Assembly: GCF_003386205.1 (NCBI RefSeq)
Contig: NZ_QRDY01000017.1
Span: 48,966-112,965 of the forward strand
Length of the DNA stretch: 64,000 bases
Origin: Cohnella lupini
GTDB lineage: Bacteria > Bacillota > Bacilli > Paenibacillales > Paenibacillaceae
Direction of reading: 5' to 3'
Part shown: positions 17,826-27,129 of the stretch, one piece after another
Layout of the letters: every line of letters starts with the position of its first letter
Numbering within the stretch: position 1 is the first letter of the stretch
The notes under the pieces: generated by a model
The model's database searches: none
Seen by the model: only the letters and a program-made list of their open reading frames with translations
Told to the model about the DNA's origin: nothing
Made by a program: the position numbers and the translations under genes

Positions 17826-18758
17826 ATGCCGGATAACATGCGGGACGACAGCTTCGAAGACGGCAAAACATCCATTCGTTCGGCGATTCACCTCCCATCC
17901 ATCCGCCTTCTCGGCGACTTCGTAATGAAGGCGGGAACGGCCCTCGGAGAGCGGGATATTCCGGACTACGAGCTACTTTATTTCCCTGAAGGGAACGGAA
18001 CGATCTATCGGGTTGGCGAGCGCGAAATCGCGCTTAGCCAGCCTAGTTTCATTATTACGCGCCCCGGAGAGCTCCACAGATATCGTTACGATCCGTTGCA
18101 TTCGACTCGGCACCTGTTCATCCATTTCTGGCTACTGGCATTTCCCGCCTCATCGCTTCCGGTCTTGCTTCCGAACGGGCCATCCGTCATTCCGTACGAA
18201 GGGGAGTTTCTTGTCGCGATGATGAAACAGATCATGGCCATCGCCCACATGAATCCGGATCGGCTGCAAGAGCGAGGTAGCTTGCTGCTTCTCGCTCTTC
18301 TATCGGAGATCCATTCCCTTTCCGTCGAGGAGCCGTTAGCCGGAGAAACCAAGCGATTGCCTCCGCAGGTGCTGCAAGCGCTGGACGCTATCGATATGTC
18401 CCTTGCGTTTCCGTTAACCGTCGAAGGTCTAGCTAAGCAGGTCGGATGGACGCCGGAGCATCTTTCCCGATCATTCGCCCGCCATCTCGGTCTTTCCCCG
18501 AAGGAGACGATAGTGAGAAGGCGCATCGATCGAGCCTGTCAGCTTCTGCTCTACGGGCACAAAAGCATCAAGGAAATCGCCTACGAGGTAGGCTACACGG
18601 ATGAAAACTACTTCTGTCGCGTCTTCAAGACGACGAAAGCCGTAACGGCGACGGAATATCGAGCCAAGCACTACAACCCCAGATACGGGGATCTGGCTCC
18701 CTTCATCGACGGGGATTCGCTCTATCCGGCCAATCAATTATTTTACGGAGATCAATAA
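17826..18758 (+). CDS. AraC-family regulator with cupin sensor domain
   Basis: A 310-residue protein. The N-terminal part (about 25-170) is a cupin-type ligand pocket (LSQPSFIITRPGELHRYRYD). The C-terminal part (about 190-290) has two helix-turn-helix motifs (VEGLAKQVGWTPEHLSRSFARH and IKEIAYEVGYTDENYFCRVFK). RBS AGAGGAG precedes the ATG. It lies inside the operon it presumably controls, 13 bases after the isomerase, and should respond to the sugar metabolised by its neighbours. Confidence 0.92.
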   Translation: MPDNMRDDSFEDGKTSIRSAIHLPSIRLLGDFVMKAGTALGERDIPDYELLYFPEGNGTIYRVGEREIALSQPSFIITRPGELHRYRYDPLHSTRHLFIHFWLLAFPASSLPVLLPNGPSVIPYEGEFLVAMMKQIMAIAHMNPDRLQERGSLLLLALLSEIHSLSVEEPLAGETKRLPPQVLQALDAIDMSLAFPLTVEGLAKQVGWTPEHLSRSFARHLGLSPKETIVRRRIDRACQLLLYGHKSIKEIAYEVGYTDENYFCRVFKTTKAVTATEYRAKHYNPRYGDLAPFIDGDSLYPANQLFYGDQ

Positions 18759-18777
18759 CGAAAAGGAGATTACGCTC

Positions 18778-19602
18778 ATGTTTCCATTCCGCGCATCGCT
18801 TAATGCTTCTACTTTATTTCCGTTCGAATTGGATATCCTCCAACAAATGAGTATCGCCGCCGAGGCCGGCTATGAAGGAATAGAGATATGGATGAAGGAT
18901 CTCCAAGCTTACGTGGAGACTGGCGGATCGACGGCAAACGTCAAGAGTCGGGCCGCCGATCTTGGCATCGAGATCGTCAACGCCATCTCCTTCATCCCTT
19001 GGGCGGATTCAGACGAAAAGGTTCGCTCGCAAGCCTTAATACAGGCTGACCAGGAGCTTACGCTTCTCTCAGAGATCGGCTGCCCATCGTTCGCCGCTCC
19101 TCCCTTCGGAGATGTAGAGAACTCGACTCTTAGCGAACTTGCGAATAGGTTCGCAACGTTGCACGAGCATATCCGGGACTACAACGTAGCTCCGATCCTC
19201 GAATTCTGGGGCAGAGCCAAGAGGCTCTCCCGTTTAAGCGAAGCAGTCTATGTCGCCATGCAGAGTCGGGTTCCTGACGTCAAATTGTTGCTCGATCCGT
19301 TCCATATGTACACGGGAGGGAGTTCGCTCGGCGATCTCGCCTTTGTACCCGGGCATCGAATAGGCATCGTTCACGCGAACGATTATCCGACTAGTCCGGC
19401 GCAGGATTCGATTGGCGACGCGGAGCGCGTGTTTCCCGGAGACGGCATTGCTCCTTCCGCCGAATTCGCGAATTTGTTGGCCTCCAGCGGTTATGAAGGA
19501 TACTTGTCTCTTGAACTGTTCGTACCCGACTTCGGAGGAAAATCGGCCCTGGAGGTCGCCAGCCACGGTCTAGCGAAAATCAAAAGCGCGTACGCCATTT
19601 AA
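18778..19602 (+). CDS. Second TIM-barrel sugar phosphate isomerase/epimerase
   Basis: A 274-residue TIM-barrel protein of the same broad family as the one at 17042. Likely metal-binding residues are in PILEFWGRAK, KLLLDPFHMY, GIVHANDYP and LSLELF. The ATG follows AAAAGGAG. It starts 19 bases after the AraC gene and ends 24 bases before the broken MATE gene, so it belongs to the same transcript. Two different isomerases in one operon suggest successive steps on one substrate. Confidence 0.88.
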   Translation: MFPFRASLNASTLFPFELDILQQMSIAAEAGYEGIEIWMKDLQAYVETGGSTANVKSRAADLGIEIVNAISFIPWADSDEKVRSQALIQADQELTLLSEIGCPSFAAPPFGDVENSTLSELANRFATLHEHIRDYNVAPILEFWGRAKRLSRLSEAVYVAMQSRVPDVKLLLDPFHMYTGGSSLGDLAFVPGHRIGIVHANDYPTSPAQDSIGDAERVFPGDGIAPSAEFANLLASSGYEGYLSLELFVPDFGGKSALEVASHGLAKIKSAYAI

Positions 19603-19626
19603 CTGACGACCGAGAAGGAGCACAAC

Positions 19627-20666
19627 TTGAACAACGGCAAGATTCGCAACATCTCGTTATTCGCCATCACATGGCCGATCTTCATCGAATCCGGCCTGCA
19701 GATGTTCATGCGCATCGCGGATACGTTCATGCTGAGCCGTGTTTCGGACGAAGCGGTCGCCGCGGTCGGCGTCGCCAACCAAATCATCCAATTCGCTATG
19801 CTTATTTTCAATTTCGTGGCGATCGGCTCGGCCGTCGTTGTCTCTCAATATTTAGGCGCGAGAAAAGAAAGAGATCTCGGGCAGTTGGCGGCTTCTTCGA
19901 TCAGCGTCAATTTTCTGTTCGGGGTCGTGATCAGCGTTCTGGTCGTCTCGTTGAGCGGACCATTATTGAATGTATTCGGGCTCGACGATTCCCTCTTCCG
20001 TCTCGCCCGCAGTTACTTGTACATCGCCGGCGGAGCCTTGTTCATCCAAGCCGTGCTTACCGCGCTAGTGGCAATCATCCAATCTTACGGCTACACGCGT
20101 CAGACGATGATGGTCACTATAGGCATGAACGTCATAAACATCGTCGGCAATTGTTTGTTTATTTACGGATTGTTCGGCGTGCCAAAGCTTGGTGTGACGG
20201 GAGTCGCTATCTCCACCGCGGTCAGTCAGTGCATCGGACTTACCGTCAACTTCTTCCTGTTGCGCAAAGTGGCCGGCGTGCCGATCTTATGGCGTTATTT
20301 CGTCCATTGTTGCTCGAGCTCTTTACGGATGATCGGGCAATCATTAAGCTCGGAGCAACCCTTTTGCTGCTCAGCTTCTTGCTCGAACCGGGACGCAATT
20401 TTAACATTATCATTGAAAAATCACTGCAAGCGGCCGGCGACGCGCGTTTCCCGATGATCGTCTCGATTTCCGTCACTTGGCTGTTCAGCCTTCCGCTTAC
20501 TTATTTCCTTGGCATCCGCATGGGGTACGGGCTAGTCGGAATCTGGACGGCATTCATCGTCGACGAATGGTTAAGAGGAATCATCCTGTTCGTACGCTGG
20601 CGAAGCAGGGCATGGGAAAGCAAATCTCTCGTCCAGCGAAGCGACAGGAAGGAAGCCGCCATGTAG
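19627..20666 (+). pseudogene. MATE-family efflux pump, internally deleted and frameshifted
   Basis: The first frame (TTG start at 19627 behind AAGGAG) reads a normal MATE N-terminal half with six helices: ISLFAITWPIFIESGLQMF, then VSQYLGARKERDLGQLA, then VTGVAISTAVSQCIGLTVNF. Near 20287-20300 it runs into junk, while another frame takes up the C-terminal part (LLELFTDDRAIIKLG onward to the stop at 20666). Intact MATE pumps have about 450 residues and 12 helices. Here about 100 residues covering helices 7-9 are missing, and the join is out of frame. A deletion, not sequencing error alone, best explains both facts. Confidence 0.82.
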
Positions 20667-20669
20667 TTT

Positions 20670-20699
20670 ATTCTCCTCGGGTGCTAACCTGAGGAGAAT
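20670..20699 (+). terminator. Hairpin after the MATE pseudogene
   Basis: ATTCTCCTC and GAGGAGAAT form a 9-bp stem, extended by GGT/ACC inside the loop. There is no T run, so termination would be weak. Confidence 0.45.
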
Positions 20700-20755
20700 G
20701 ACGTCGGTTGCGCGAGTTGACGGTGAGTGGCGATGGCGACGAGTTGGCGACGAGA

Positions 20756-20955
20756 TAGCTAACTTTCTTCGCCGACTCGTCGCACTCTGGCTTCTTTGCA
20801 CGGACTTAGCTAACTTGCATCGCTAACTCCTCCCACTCTGGCTCCTTAGCTCGGACTTAGCTAACTTGCTTCGCTAACTCTTCGATCCTCAGCCTCTTTG
20901 CACGGACTTAGCTAACTTTCTTCGCTAATTACTCTCATTCCGCTATCCTCGCACG
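20756..20955. repeat. Tandem repeat, exact 51-bp period, four copies
   Basis: TAGCTAACT within the palindrome-like TTAGCTAA recurs at 20756, 20807, 20858 and 20909, each step exactly 51 bases. Units also share CTTCGCTAACTC and GCACGGACT with moderate divergence. The same core appears again at 42320. The block continues almost in phase into the next array. Confidence 0.9.
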
Positions 20956-20960
20956 GGGAG

Positions 20961-21130
20961 ATAGTCCGCTTTCGTTACTATCTCGGTTCGATTCGACCGC
21001 AGAGATCGGAAATAGTCCGATTTCGTTACTATCTCGTTTCGATTCGACCGCAGAGATCGGAAATAGTCCGCTTTCGTTACTAACTCGGCTCGTTCTGCTT
21101 CGGTGAACCGGAGTTAGTATGATTTCGTTG
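20961..21130. repeat. Tandem repeat, exact 51-bp period, about four copies
   Basis: ATAGTCCG with TTTCGTTACTATCTCG and TTCGACCGCAGAGATCGG recurs at 20961, 21012 and 21063, with a degenerate fourth copy at 21114; every step is 51 bases. The reverse complement of this unit matches the array at 42166-42300. Degenerate short repeats (GTTACTA, GTTGTTAAT) continue to about 21240. Confidence 0.9.
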
Positions 21131-21298
21131 CTACCTTGGAATGATGAGCTTATGTGCGATAGAGTTACTCTAGGGTTACTACGGGGTTACTATTTGGTTG
21201 GTGCAGCGTTGTTAATGGGTTGGTACAGCGTTGTAACTGGGTTGCTACATGGTACCCTTCTGAGTCGATTTGAGGAGTTCGTGCGGAGAATACGCGTG

Positions 21299-21307
21299 TG
21301 GTATAAT
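21299..21307 (+). promoter_or_regulatory. Extended -10 promoter for the lipoate ligase gene
   Basis: TG-G-TATAAT is an exact extended -10 element, 41 bases before the start codon. No strong -35 box is needed for this type. Confidence 0.6.
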
Positions 21308-21347
21308 GTTTCATCAATTCACCTCACATACCGGAGGAGTGCAGCCC

Positions 21348-22340
21348 ATGCGTTTCATAAGCAACCGCAACATCACCGATCCCACCCTTAACCTAGCGTT
21401 AGAGGAGTACGCATTGCGGAATCTTCCCGACGACGAGGACTACTTGTTATTTTATATCAACGAGCCCTCCATCATTATCGGGAAAAACCAGAATACCGTC
21501 GAAGAAATCAATGCGGAGTACGTCGAGGAAAAAGGCATTCACGTCGTGCGCAGGCTTTCGGGCGGAGGAGCCGTCTACCACGACCTCGGCAACTTGAACT
21601 TCAGCTTCATCATGAAGGACGACGGCCGATCGTTCCACAACTTCAAGAAATTTACCGAGCCGGTAGTTCGCGCCTTGCGAAATTTAGGCGTCGAGGCGGA
21701 ATTGACCGGACGCAACGACCTTCAAGTCGGTGAACGCAAAATATCCGGAAACGCTCAATTCTCCACCAAAGGTAAAATGTTCAGCCATGGTACGCTTCTA
21801 TTCGACTCGGAGATCGATCACGTCGTCTCCGCTCTAAAGGCGAACGCCGAGAAGTTCGTCTCCAAATCGACTAAATCAATCCGCAGCAGGGTCGCCAATA
21901 TCACGGAGTTCTTACCCGAGCCGATGACTATAGAACAATTCAGGCAGAGCCTGCTCTCCTCTTTATTCGAAGGCGAAGCCCAAATTCCGTATTACGAGCT
22001 ATCCGAGCAGGATTGGGATAACGTTCGCAAATTGGCGGACGAGCGTTACAGAAGCTGGGATTGGAACTATGGCCGTTCTCCCGCGTTTAACGTACGTCAG
22101 ACGAAACGAATCGAAGGCGCGGGAACCTTCGACGTTAGACTGCAGGTCGAAGAAGGCGTCATCGCCAACGCTATGATATATGGCGATTTCTTCGGAAGAG
22201 GCGACAGCGACGAATTAGCCGAAAAGTTCATAGGCGTCCGTTATGATGCTGCCTCGCTGAATCGTCTCCTCGACGGAATCGACTTGGCTTACTATTGCGG
22301 TCCGGTCACGAAGGAGCAATGGCTGGAGCTTATGCTCTGA
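21348..22340 (+). CDS. lplJ: Lipoate-protein ligase
   Basis: About 330 residues. It activates lipoate with ATP and attaches it to the lipoyl domains of 2-oxoacid dehydrogenases or GcvH. The family motif VVRRLSGGGAVYHDLGNLNF lies at about 70-90, FTGRNDL-like LTGRNDLQV and KISGNAQ at about 125-140, and a C-terminal accessory domain (SWDWNYGRSPAFN) follows, as in the two-domain LplJ/LplA form. Start at 21348 behind GGAGG; an upstream in-frame ATG lies in the promoter. Monocistronic. Confidence 0.93.
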   Translation: MRFISNRNITDPTLNLALEEYALRNLPDDEDYLLFYINEPSIIIGKNQNTVEEINAEYVEEKGIHVVRRLSGGGAVYHDLGNLNFSFIMKDDGRSFHNFKKFTEPVVRALRNLGVEAELTGRNDLQVGERKISGNAQFSTKGKMFSHGTLLFDSEIDHVVSALKANAEKFVSKSTKSIRSRVANITEFLPEPMTIEQFRQSLLSSLFEGEAQIPYYELSEQDWDNVRKLADERYRSWDWNYGRSPAFNVRQTKRIEGAGTFDVRLQVEEGVIANAMIYGDFFGRGDSDELAEKFIGVRYDAASLNRLLDGIDLAYYCGPVTKEQWLELML

Positions 22341-22646
22341 CTAACCGCCGAATCAATGCTTATTACGACCGGCAGTTTCCTCTTCACGGTATTGCTGCGG
22401 GGGAGACTCAGGTCTTTTTCTTGCCACTCCATCCGATCCTTCGAGAACGCATACTCGGCGCCTACATCGGCTAGAAACGCTTTATCGGCGCTCGATCCTG
22501 CCGGTACGTTCGGTATAATTTTCTGCCGGTACTTAATTTTCCATCATTCTATAACAAAATCGCCGCTAGTTTTCAAAATTTCTCGTGTTATAATTTCCGT
22601 AGTTTGCAAACTCGGAATTCATAAACTCGCAGAAGTCGGTGATCGA
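22341..22646. other. Spacer before the ABC exporter, no gene seen
   Basis: The exporter frame stays open upstream through this stretch, but the reading is Ser/Arg-rich and unlike any exporter N-terminus, so I do not count it. A promoter-like TGTTATAAT lies at 22586-22594. Confidence 0.55.
22586..22594 (+). promoter_or_regulatory. Extended -10 promoter for the ABC exporter
   Basis: TG-T-TATAAT, 52 bases before the exporter start codon, is an exact extended -10 element; no good -35 is seen. Confidence 0.5.
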
Positions 22647-24416
22647 ATGTTTCAGCTCAAATGGTTATGGCACAATTTAATAGGAGACCGGATTCGGTAT
22701 ATTATCGCGTTATTGCTCTCGGTCGTCGGCTCCTCGCTTACGATCGTTAACCCGTACATCGGCCAGCGCATCGTCGATACGTTCATCGCGGGCGAAAACG
22801 CGTCGAGCAATCTGGCGAGCGAAAGGGCGCTCTTGATCGGCCTTTGTTTGGGCATGATCGGCTTTTCCTTGCTGCGGACGGGATTGGCCTATTTTACGAC
22901 CATTCTCTACGAACGCGCGTCGCAGAACATGCTGTTCCGCGTCCGCGTTTATCTGTACAACAAAATCCAAGGCCAGGACATGAAATATTACGACCATAAC
23001 CGCACCGGAGACCTCATGACCAAGATGACGGGCGACCTCGAAATGGTGCGTCACTCCATCGCGTGGATTATCAAGACGATTATCGAATCGCTCACGGTTT
23101 TCGCGGCGGCGGTCGTCTATTTTTTCTTCATCGACGTCGGGCTGACTTTGTGGTTGCTCCTTCTTTCTCCTCCGATCTTTATCGTGGCGTTTATTTTCGC
23201 AAGGCGCGTCCGTCCGATGTATATGGACCTTCGGGAGCGTCTGTCCCAACTCAACACCACTACCCAAGAAAACATCGCGGGCAATCGCGTCGTTAAGGCT
23301 TTCGCGCGCGAGGAGTACGAGGTCAAGAAGTTCACCGACAAGAACGTCAATTACTCCGAGGCCAACAAAGCCGCGGCTATGGTGTGGCTGGATTACTTTC
23401 CTTATCTCGAAACGTTGGCCCAAGCGTTCAACGTCATCCTCATGCTTGCGGGCGGCGTGCTCGTCATGAACGGCCGGCTCACCTTCGGTGAGTTCTCCGC
23501 GTTCTCCGCTTTGATATGGGGCTTGTCCAACCCGATGCGCAACATCGGTATCATTATTAACGATATCCAACGTTTTTTCGCGAGCCTTAGCAAGGTCATC
23601 GAAGTGTATTACGCTCATCCCGATATCGTCAACGAGCACAAGGCCGCCGTGAAGAAGCGATATCGCGGCCGCATCCAATTCGATCAAGTCAGCTTCAAAT
23701 ACGATAACGCCATGGTTCTTCAGGACATCAGCTTCTCGGTCGAGCCCGGCGAAACTCTCGCCATCATGGGGGCCACGGGGGCGGGCAAAACGACGCTCAT
23801 CAATCTGATTCCGCGATTCTACGACGTGGCCAAAGGCCGGGTGCTGGTGGACGGTACCGATGTACGCAAGCTGGAGTTGGACGAGCTGCGCGGGAATATC
23901 GGCGTCGCGACGCAGGACGTCCTGCTGTTCTCCGATACGATCGACGGCAACATTGCGTACGGCAATCCGGAAATGCCGGAGGAGGACGTCGTTAAATTCG
24001 CCGGGCTCGCCGCGGCCCACGGCTTCATCCGCAAAATCCCCGACGGCTACGACACCATCGTCGGAGAACGCGGCGTCGGCTTGTCCGGCGGGCAGAAGCA
24101 ACGCATCGCCCTAGCCAGAGCGATGGCCGTGCAGCCTCCTATCCTTATCCTTGACGACACCACCTCCGCCGTCGATCTCGAGACCGAGGAGCATATCCAG
24201 AAAAGCCTGCGGGAGCTTGAGTTCGATTGTACGAAAATCATTATCGCGCAGCGGGTGTCCACGACCTCGCAAGCCGACCGTATCCTTATTCTGGAGAACG
24301 GCCGCGTGATCGAAACGGGCAGCCACGCCGAGCTCTTGGCGAAGCGCGGTTATTATTACGACGTATTCATGCTGCAGACAGAAGGCATCGGAAGGCAGGC
24401 GAACGCAATTGGCTAG
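22647..24416 (+). CDS. ABC exporter half-transporter with degenerate ATP site
   Basis: A 589-residue half-transporter: six membrane helices (about 18-320) fused to an ATPase domain. Walker A GATGAGKTT is at about 374, and the signature LSGGQ is intact. The catalytic base after Walker B is Asp at about 504 (LILDDTTS) where Glu is normal, and the switch His is Gln at about 535 (IIAQRVST). Those two changes mark the non-hydrolysing subunit of a heterodimeric exporter of the BmrC type. The partner follows with an 8-base overlap. The substrate is unknown; drugs, lipids or peptides are typical. Confidence 0.93.
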   Translation: MFQLKWLWHNLIGDRIRYIIALLLSVVGSSLTIVNPYIGQRIVDTFIAGENASSNLASERALLIGLCLGMIGFSLLRTGLAYFTTILYERASQNMLFRVRVYLYNKIQGQDMKYYDHNRTGDLMTKMTGDLEMVRHSIAWIIKTIIESLTVFAAAVVYFFFIDVGLTLWLLLLSPPIFIVAFIFARRVRPMYMDLRERLSQLNTTTQENIAGNRVVKAFAREEYEVKKFTDKNVNYSEANKAAAMVWLDYFPYLETLAQAFNVILMLAGGVLVMNGRLTFGEFSAFSALIWGLSNPMRNIGIIINDIQRFFASLSKVIEVYYAHPDIVNEHKAAVKKRYRGRIQFDQVSFKYDNAMVLQDISFSVEPGETLAIMGATGAGKTTLINLIPRFYDVAKGRVLVDGTDVRKLELDELRGNIGVATQDVLLFSDTIDGNIAYGNPEMPEEDVVKFAGLAAAHGFIRKIPDGYDTIVGERGVGLSGGQKQRIALARAMAVQPPILILDDTTSAVDLETEEHIQKSLRELEFDCTKIIIAQRVSTTSQADRILILENGRVIETGSHAELLAKRGYYYDVFMLQTEGIGRQANAIG

Positions 24417-26184
24417 GAATAAATTCGACATCGACGAAAATCTGGAGTCGCCGTTCAACATCCGGCACTTCCGGCGCGCGATCGTCTACATTAAAAAGCA
24501 GAAAACGCCGATGATCGTCGCGTTCGTGCTGAGCGCCCTCTCGGCAGGCATCGCGCTCTCCGCGCCACTCATTATGCAGCACGTCGTCGACGTGACCATT
24601 CCGGAGAAGGATACGTTATCGCTGGTCGGCTGGTCCGCGGTCACGCTAGCTACCATCGTCATCAGCGTCATACTGGCGACGATCCGTTCGCGCATCATGA
24701 CCCGCGTCGGCCAGGATATCATCTTCGAAATCCGCACCGATCTATTCAAGCACCTGCAAGAGCTGCCGTTCCAATACTACGACGATCGTCCGCAGGGCAA
24801 AATTCTCATCCGCGTCGTCAATTACGTCAACTCCGTATCCGACGTTCTATCTAACGGCATCATTAACTTTATCCTTGAGATTCTGAACTTACTGTTCATC
24901 GCCGCTTTTATGTTCGCCGTCGACGTCAAGCTGTCTCTTGTCATTCTAGCGGGGCTGCCCGTCTTCATCGCCGTTATCCTGCTTATCAAGACCAGGCAAC
25001 GCCGGGCGTGGCAAGCGGTATCCAATAAGAGCTCCAACCTGAACGCTTACTTGCAGGAGAGTATCAGCGGCATTCGCGTCACTCAGATTTTCACGAGGGA
25101 AAAACGCAACGAAGGAATCTTCACCCGCCTGTCCGTCAACTACCGCTCGGCTTGGATGAAGACGATGTATCTCAACTTCCTCGTCCCGTTCTCGGTCGAT
25201 AACCTGACGACGATGGTCACCACGGCCATCTTCTTCGTGGGATTGCTTGCCATGGGTCCGGAAGAAGCGACCTTCGGCGTCATTCTCGCCATGAGCAGCT
25301 ACGCGAGCCGTTTCTGGCAGCCGATTCTCAACCTCTCGAACATCTATAATAGCTTCGTCAACTCCGTCGCCTATTTGGAACGTATCTTTGAAACGCTCGA
25401 TGAGCCGGTAACAGTCAGCGACGTTCCCAAGGCGCGGGAGCTTCCGCCTATTCAAGGCAGCGTCTCCTTCGACGACGTGACCTTCGCCTACGATCCGGGT
25501 CTCAACATCCTGGAGAACTTGTCCTTCAACGTCAAGGCGGGCGAGAGCATCGCCCTCGTCGGACCGACGGGCGCGGGCAAGACGACCGTCGTTAACTTGC
25601 TCTCGCGTTTCTACAACGTTACGGGCGGTAAAATACTCATCGATGGCCACGACATCTCGGAAGTAAAGCTTAAGTCCTTGCGCAGTCAAATGGGCATCAT
25701 GCTTCAGGATAGCTTCATCTTCTCCGGCACTATCCTGGATAATATCCGCTACGGCAAGCTCGACGCCACCGAGGAAGAAGTTATCGCCGCCGCCAAAACC
25801 GTGTGCGCCGACGACTTCATCCGCGAGTTCGAGAAAGGTTACTTAACGGAGGTCAACGAACGAGGCTCGAAGCTCTCCCAAGGACAGCGGCAACTGATCT
25901 CTTTCGCCCGCACGCTCCTCGCCGACCCGCGCATCCTCATTCTGGACGAAGCCACTTCGTCCATCGACGCGCAGACCGAGCGCCTGCTTCAGAAGGGTCT
26001 CAACGAGTTGCTCAAGGGAAGAACCTCGTTCATTATCGCTCACCGCCTGTCTACGGTTAGAAACTGCGACCGGATTCTGTACGTGGCGGACCGGGGCGTC
26101 GCCGAGAGCGGGTCGCATGACCAACTGATTGCGAAGCAAGGCCGATATTACAAGCTGCACACGGCTCAGAAGATGGAAGCTTGA
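24409..26184 (+). CDS. ABC exporter half-transporter, catalytic partner
   Basis: A 591-residue partner of the preceding gene, with a TTG start inside its end (translational coupling). Six helices, then an ATPase domain with Walker A GPTGAGKTT, canonical catalytic Glu at about 514 (LILDEATS) and switch His at about 545 (IIAHRLST). Its signature motif is LSQGQ, not LSGGQ. In the heterodimer this altered signature faces the partner's degenerate Walker site, so one site is dead and one active, as in BmrCD and TM287/288. A strong terminator follows. Confidence 0.93.
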   Translation: MARNKFDIDENLESPFNIRHFRRAIVYIKKQKTPMIVAFVLSALSAGIALSAPLIMQHVVDVTIPEKDTLSLVGWSAVTLATIVISVILATIRSRIMTRVGQDIIFEIRTDLFKHLQELPFQYYDDRPQGKILIRVVNYVNSVSDVLSNGIINFILEILNLLFIAAFMFAVDVKLSLVILAGLPVFIAVILLIKTRQRRAWQAVSNKSSNLNAYLQESISGIRVTQIFTREKRNEGIFTRLSVNYRSAWMKTMYLNFLVPFSVDNLTTMVTTAIFFVGLLAMGPEEATFGVILAMSSYASRFWQPILNLSNIYNSFVNSVAYLERIFETLDEPVTVSDVPKARELPPIQGSVSFDDVTFAYDPGLNILENLSFNVKAGESIALVGPTGAGKTTVVNLLSRFYNVTGGKILIDGHDISEVKLKSLRSQMGIMLQDSFIFSGTILDNIRYGKLDATEEEVIAAAKTVCADDFIREFEKGYLTEVNERGSKLSQGQRQLISFARTLLADPRILILDEATSSIDAQTERLLQKGLNELLKGRTSFIIAHRLSTVRNCDRILYVADRGVAESGSHDQLIAKQGRYYKLHTAQKMEA

Positions 26185-26240
26185 CCAGCCAGCTTATCGC
26201 TCTCCCGAGACCCACGAACGAGTATTTAAAGGCTAAATAA

Positions 26241-26276
26241 AGCAAAAAGCGCATTCTCCGGAGTGCGCTTTTTGCT
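26241..26276 (+). terminator. Terminator of the ABC exporter operon
   Basis: A 13-bp stem (AGCAAAAAGCGCA with its complement) around TTCTCCGGAG; the 3' arm contains TTTTT. It may work in both directions. Confidence 0.85.
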
Positions 26277-26340
26277 TGTTCTTTATTTGAAAATTTGATT
26301 CGGTCCGTCTTCGCGATCCGACTTTCTTTTAAAAGCAAAT

Positions 26341-26379
26341 AACCTTGATTGACCAAGGTGGTAACCGGTCATCAAGGTT
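26341..26379 (-). terminator. Hairpin after the small minus-strand gene
   Basis: AACCTTGAT-T-GACC pairs with GGTCATCAAGGTT across one bulge. It lies 29 bases after the stop of the gene at 26408 on that gene's strand. Confidence 0.6.
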
Positions 26380-26407
26380 CAAAATTTGTCTCGCGATCGA
26401 GCAAACA

Positions 26408-26710
26408 TTACCGTTCGAGCTTAAACACGTTATCCAGCGCAACGCCAAGCCGTTTCTTCAACGGAACCTTGATATCTCTTCCCAGTTCCCGGAAGAAAAC
26501 GTCGATATCGCATTCCACGTTGGACAGAACAAGCTTGATGACGCCGTCGCTTACAATATTCTCATTCATCGTCACCGGTATGGAAATATCGACGGCATAC
26601 TTCTTCGTTAACGTGTTCGAGTACCTGGTAAACAATTCGATTAATTCTTCGTTCGAAAAATTCGCGATGGCGATTTTCCCTTTGGCGGTAAAATTCAATT
26701 TAATGTTCAC
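26408..26710 (-). CDS. Small protein of unknown function
   Basis: A 100-residue protein with a GTG start at 26710 behind AAGGGG. It has no signal peptide or membrane helix. It begins MNIKLNFTAKGKIAIANFS, followed by an amphipathic helix (NEELIELFTRYSNTLTKKY), and the rest looks mixed alpha/beta. I do not recognise the family. Codon use resembles neighbours, and the gene has its own RBS and a downstream hairpin, which supports it being real. Confidence 0.6.
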   Translation of the reverse strand: MNIKLNFTAKGKIAIANFSNEELIELFTRYSNTLTKKYAVDISIPVTMNENIVSDGVIKLVLSNVECDIDVFFRELGRDIKVPLKKRLGVALDNVFKLER

Positions 26711-27129
26711 TTTCGTAATTTCCCCTTTTCTTCTTAACCTTAATTATCCCCGTGTGTGTTCAATCTTGCTGTATAAGGGTCTTAAAATGAAAAGGTTCGT
26801 TAACCGGACTTACTCATCTTACTTATCATACTAATCTTTCGCCAATTAGTACACCTTTGCTTCTGCTCCAATTGCTGGACGAGGCCGAAAGTGGGTACAT
26901 CTATTTATAGAATACCCAATAATCGACATTAAGCTTGTCCGGTTAAACCCTCTCCGATGAAGAAACTTATCTCCATTATACACCTCCCGTCGATCAAGGC
27001 TACCGGCACATGGCAAATAAGCTGCAAAAAGCCGTCCGTCAGGGTCGTAAACAACCTTGACGGACGGCTTCTTCGGATGCCGAAATTGCCGTTTTTTGAT
27101 TCCGCAGCTTGCCGATTCCCATCCCCGCG
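26711..27129. other. Spacer, no gene seen apart from a terminator
   Basis: It is AT-rich near 26720-26870 and holds the terminator at 27028-27070. A 95-codon minus-strand frame crosses that terminator and the MFS 3' end and reads as random sequence, so it is not counted. Confidence 0.6.
27028..27070 (-). terminator. Terminator of the 27-37 kb catabolic block
   Basis: AAGCCGTCCGTCA...TGACGGACGGCTT is a stem of at least 13 bp, followed on the minus strand by TTTTT. It ends the transcript that finishes with the MFS gene. Confidence 0.85.

Noticed and set aside
19627..20666. Programmed frameshift in the MATE gene
   Set aside because: There is no slippery site with a downstream structure, and about 100 residues are missing as well, which frameshifting cannot explain.
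22710..24101. 463-codon minus-strand frame opposite the ABC exporter
   Set aside because: It is antisense to a clear ABC exporter with all motifs; the translation is charged and unlike any protein, as expected for GC-skewed codons.
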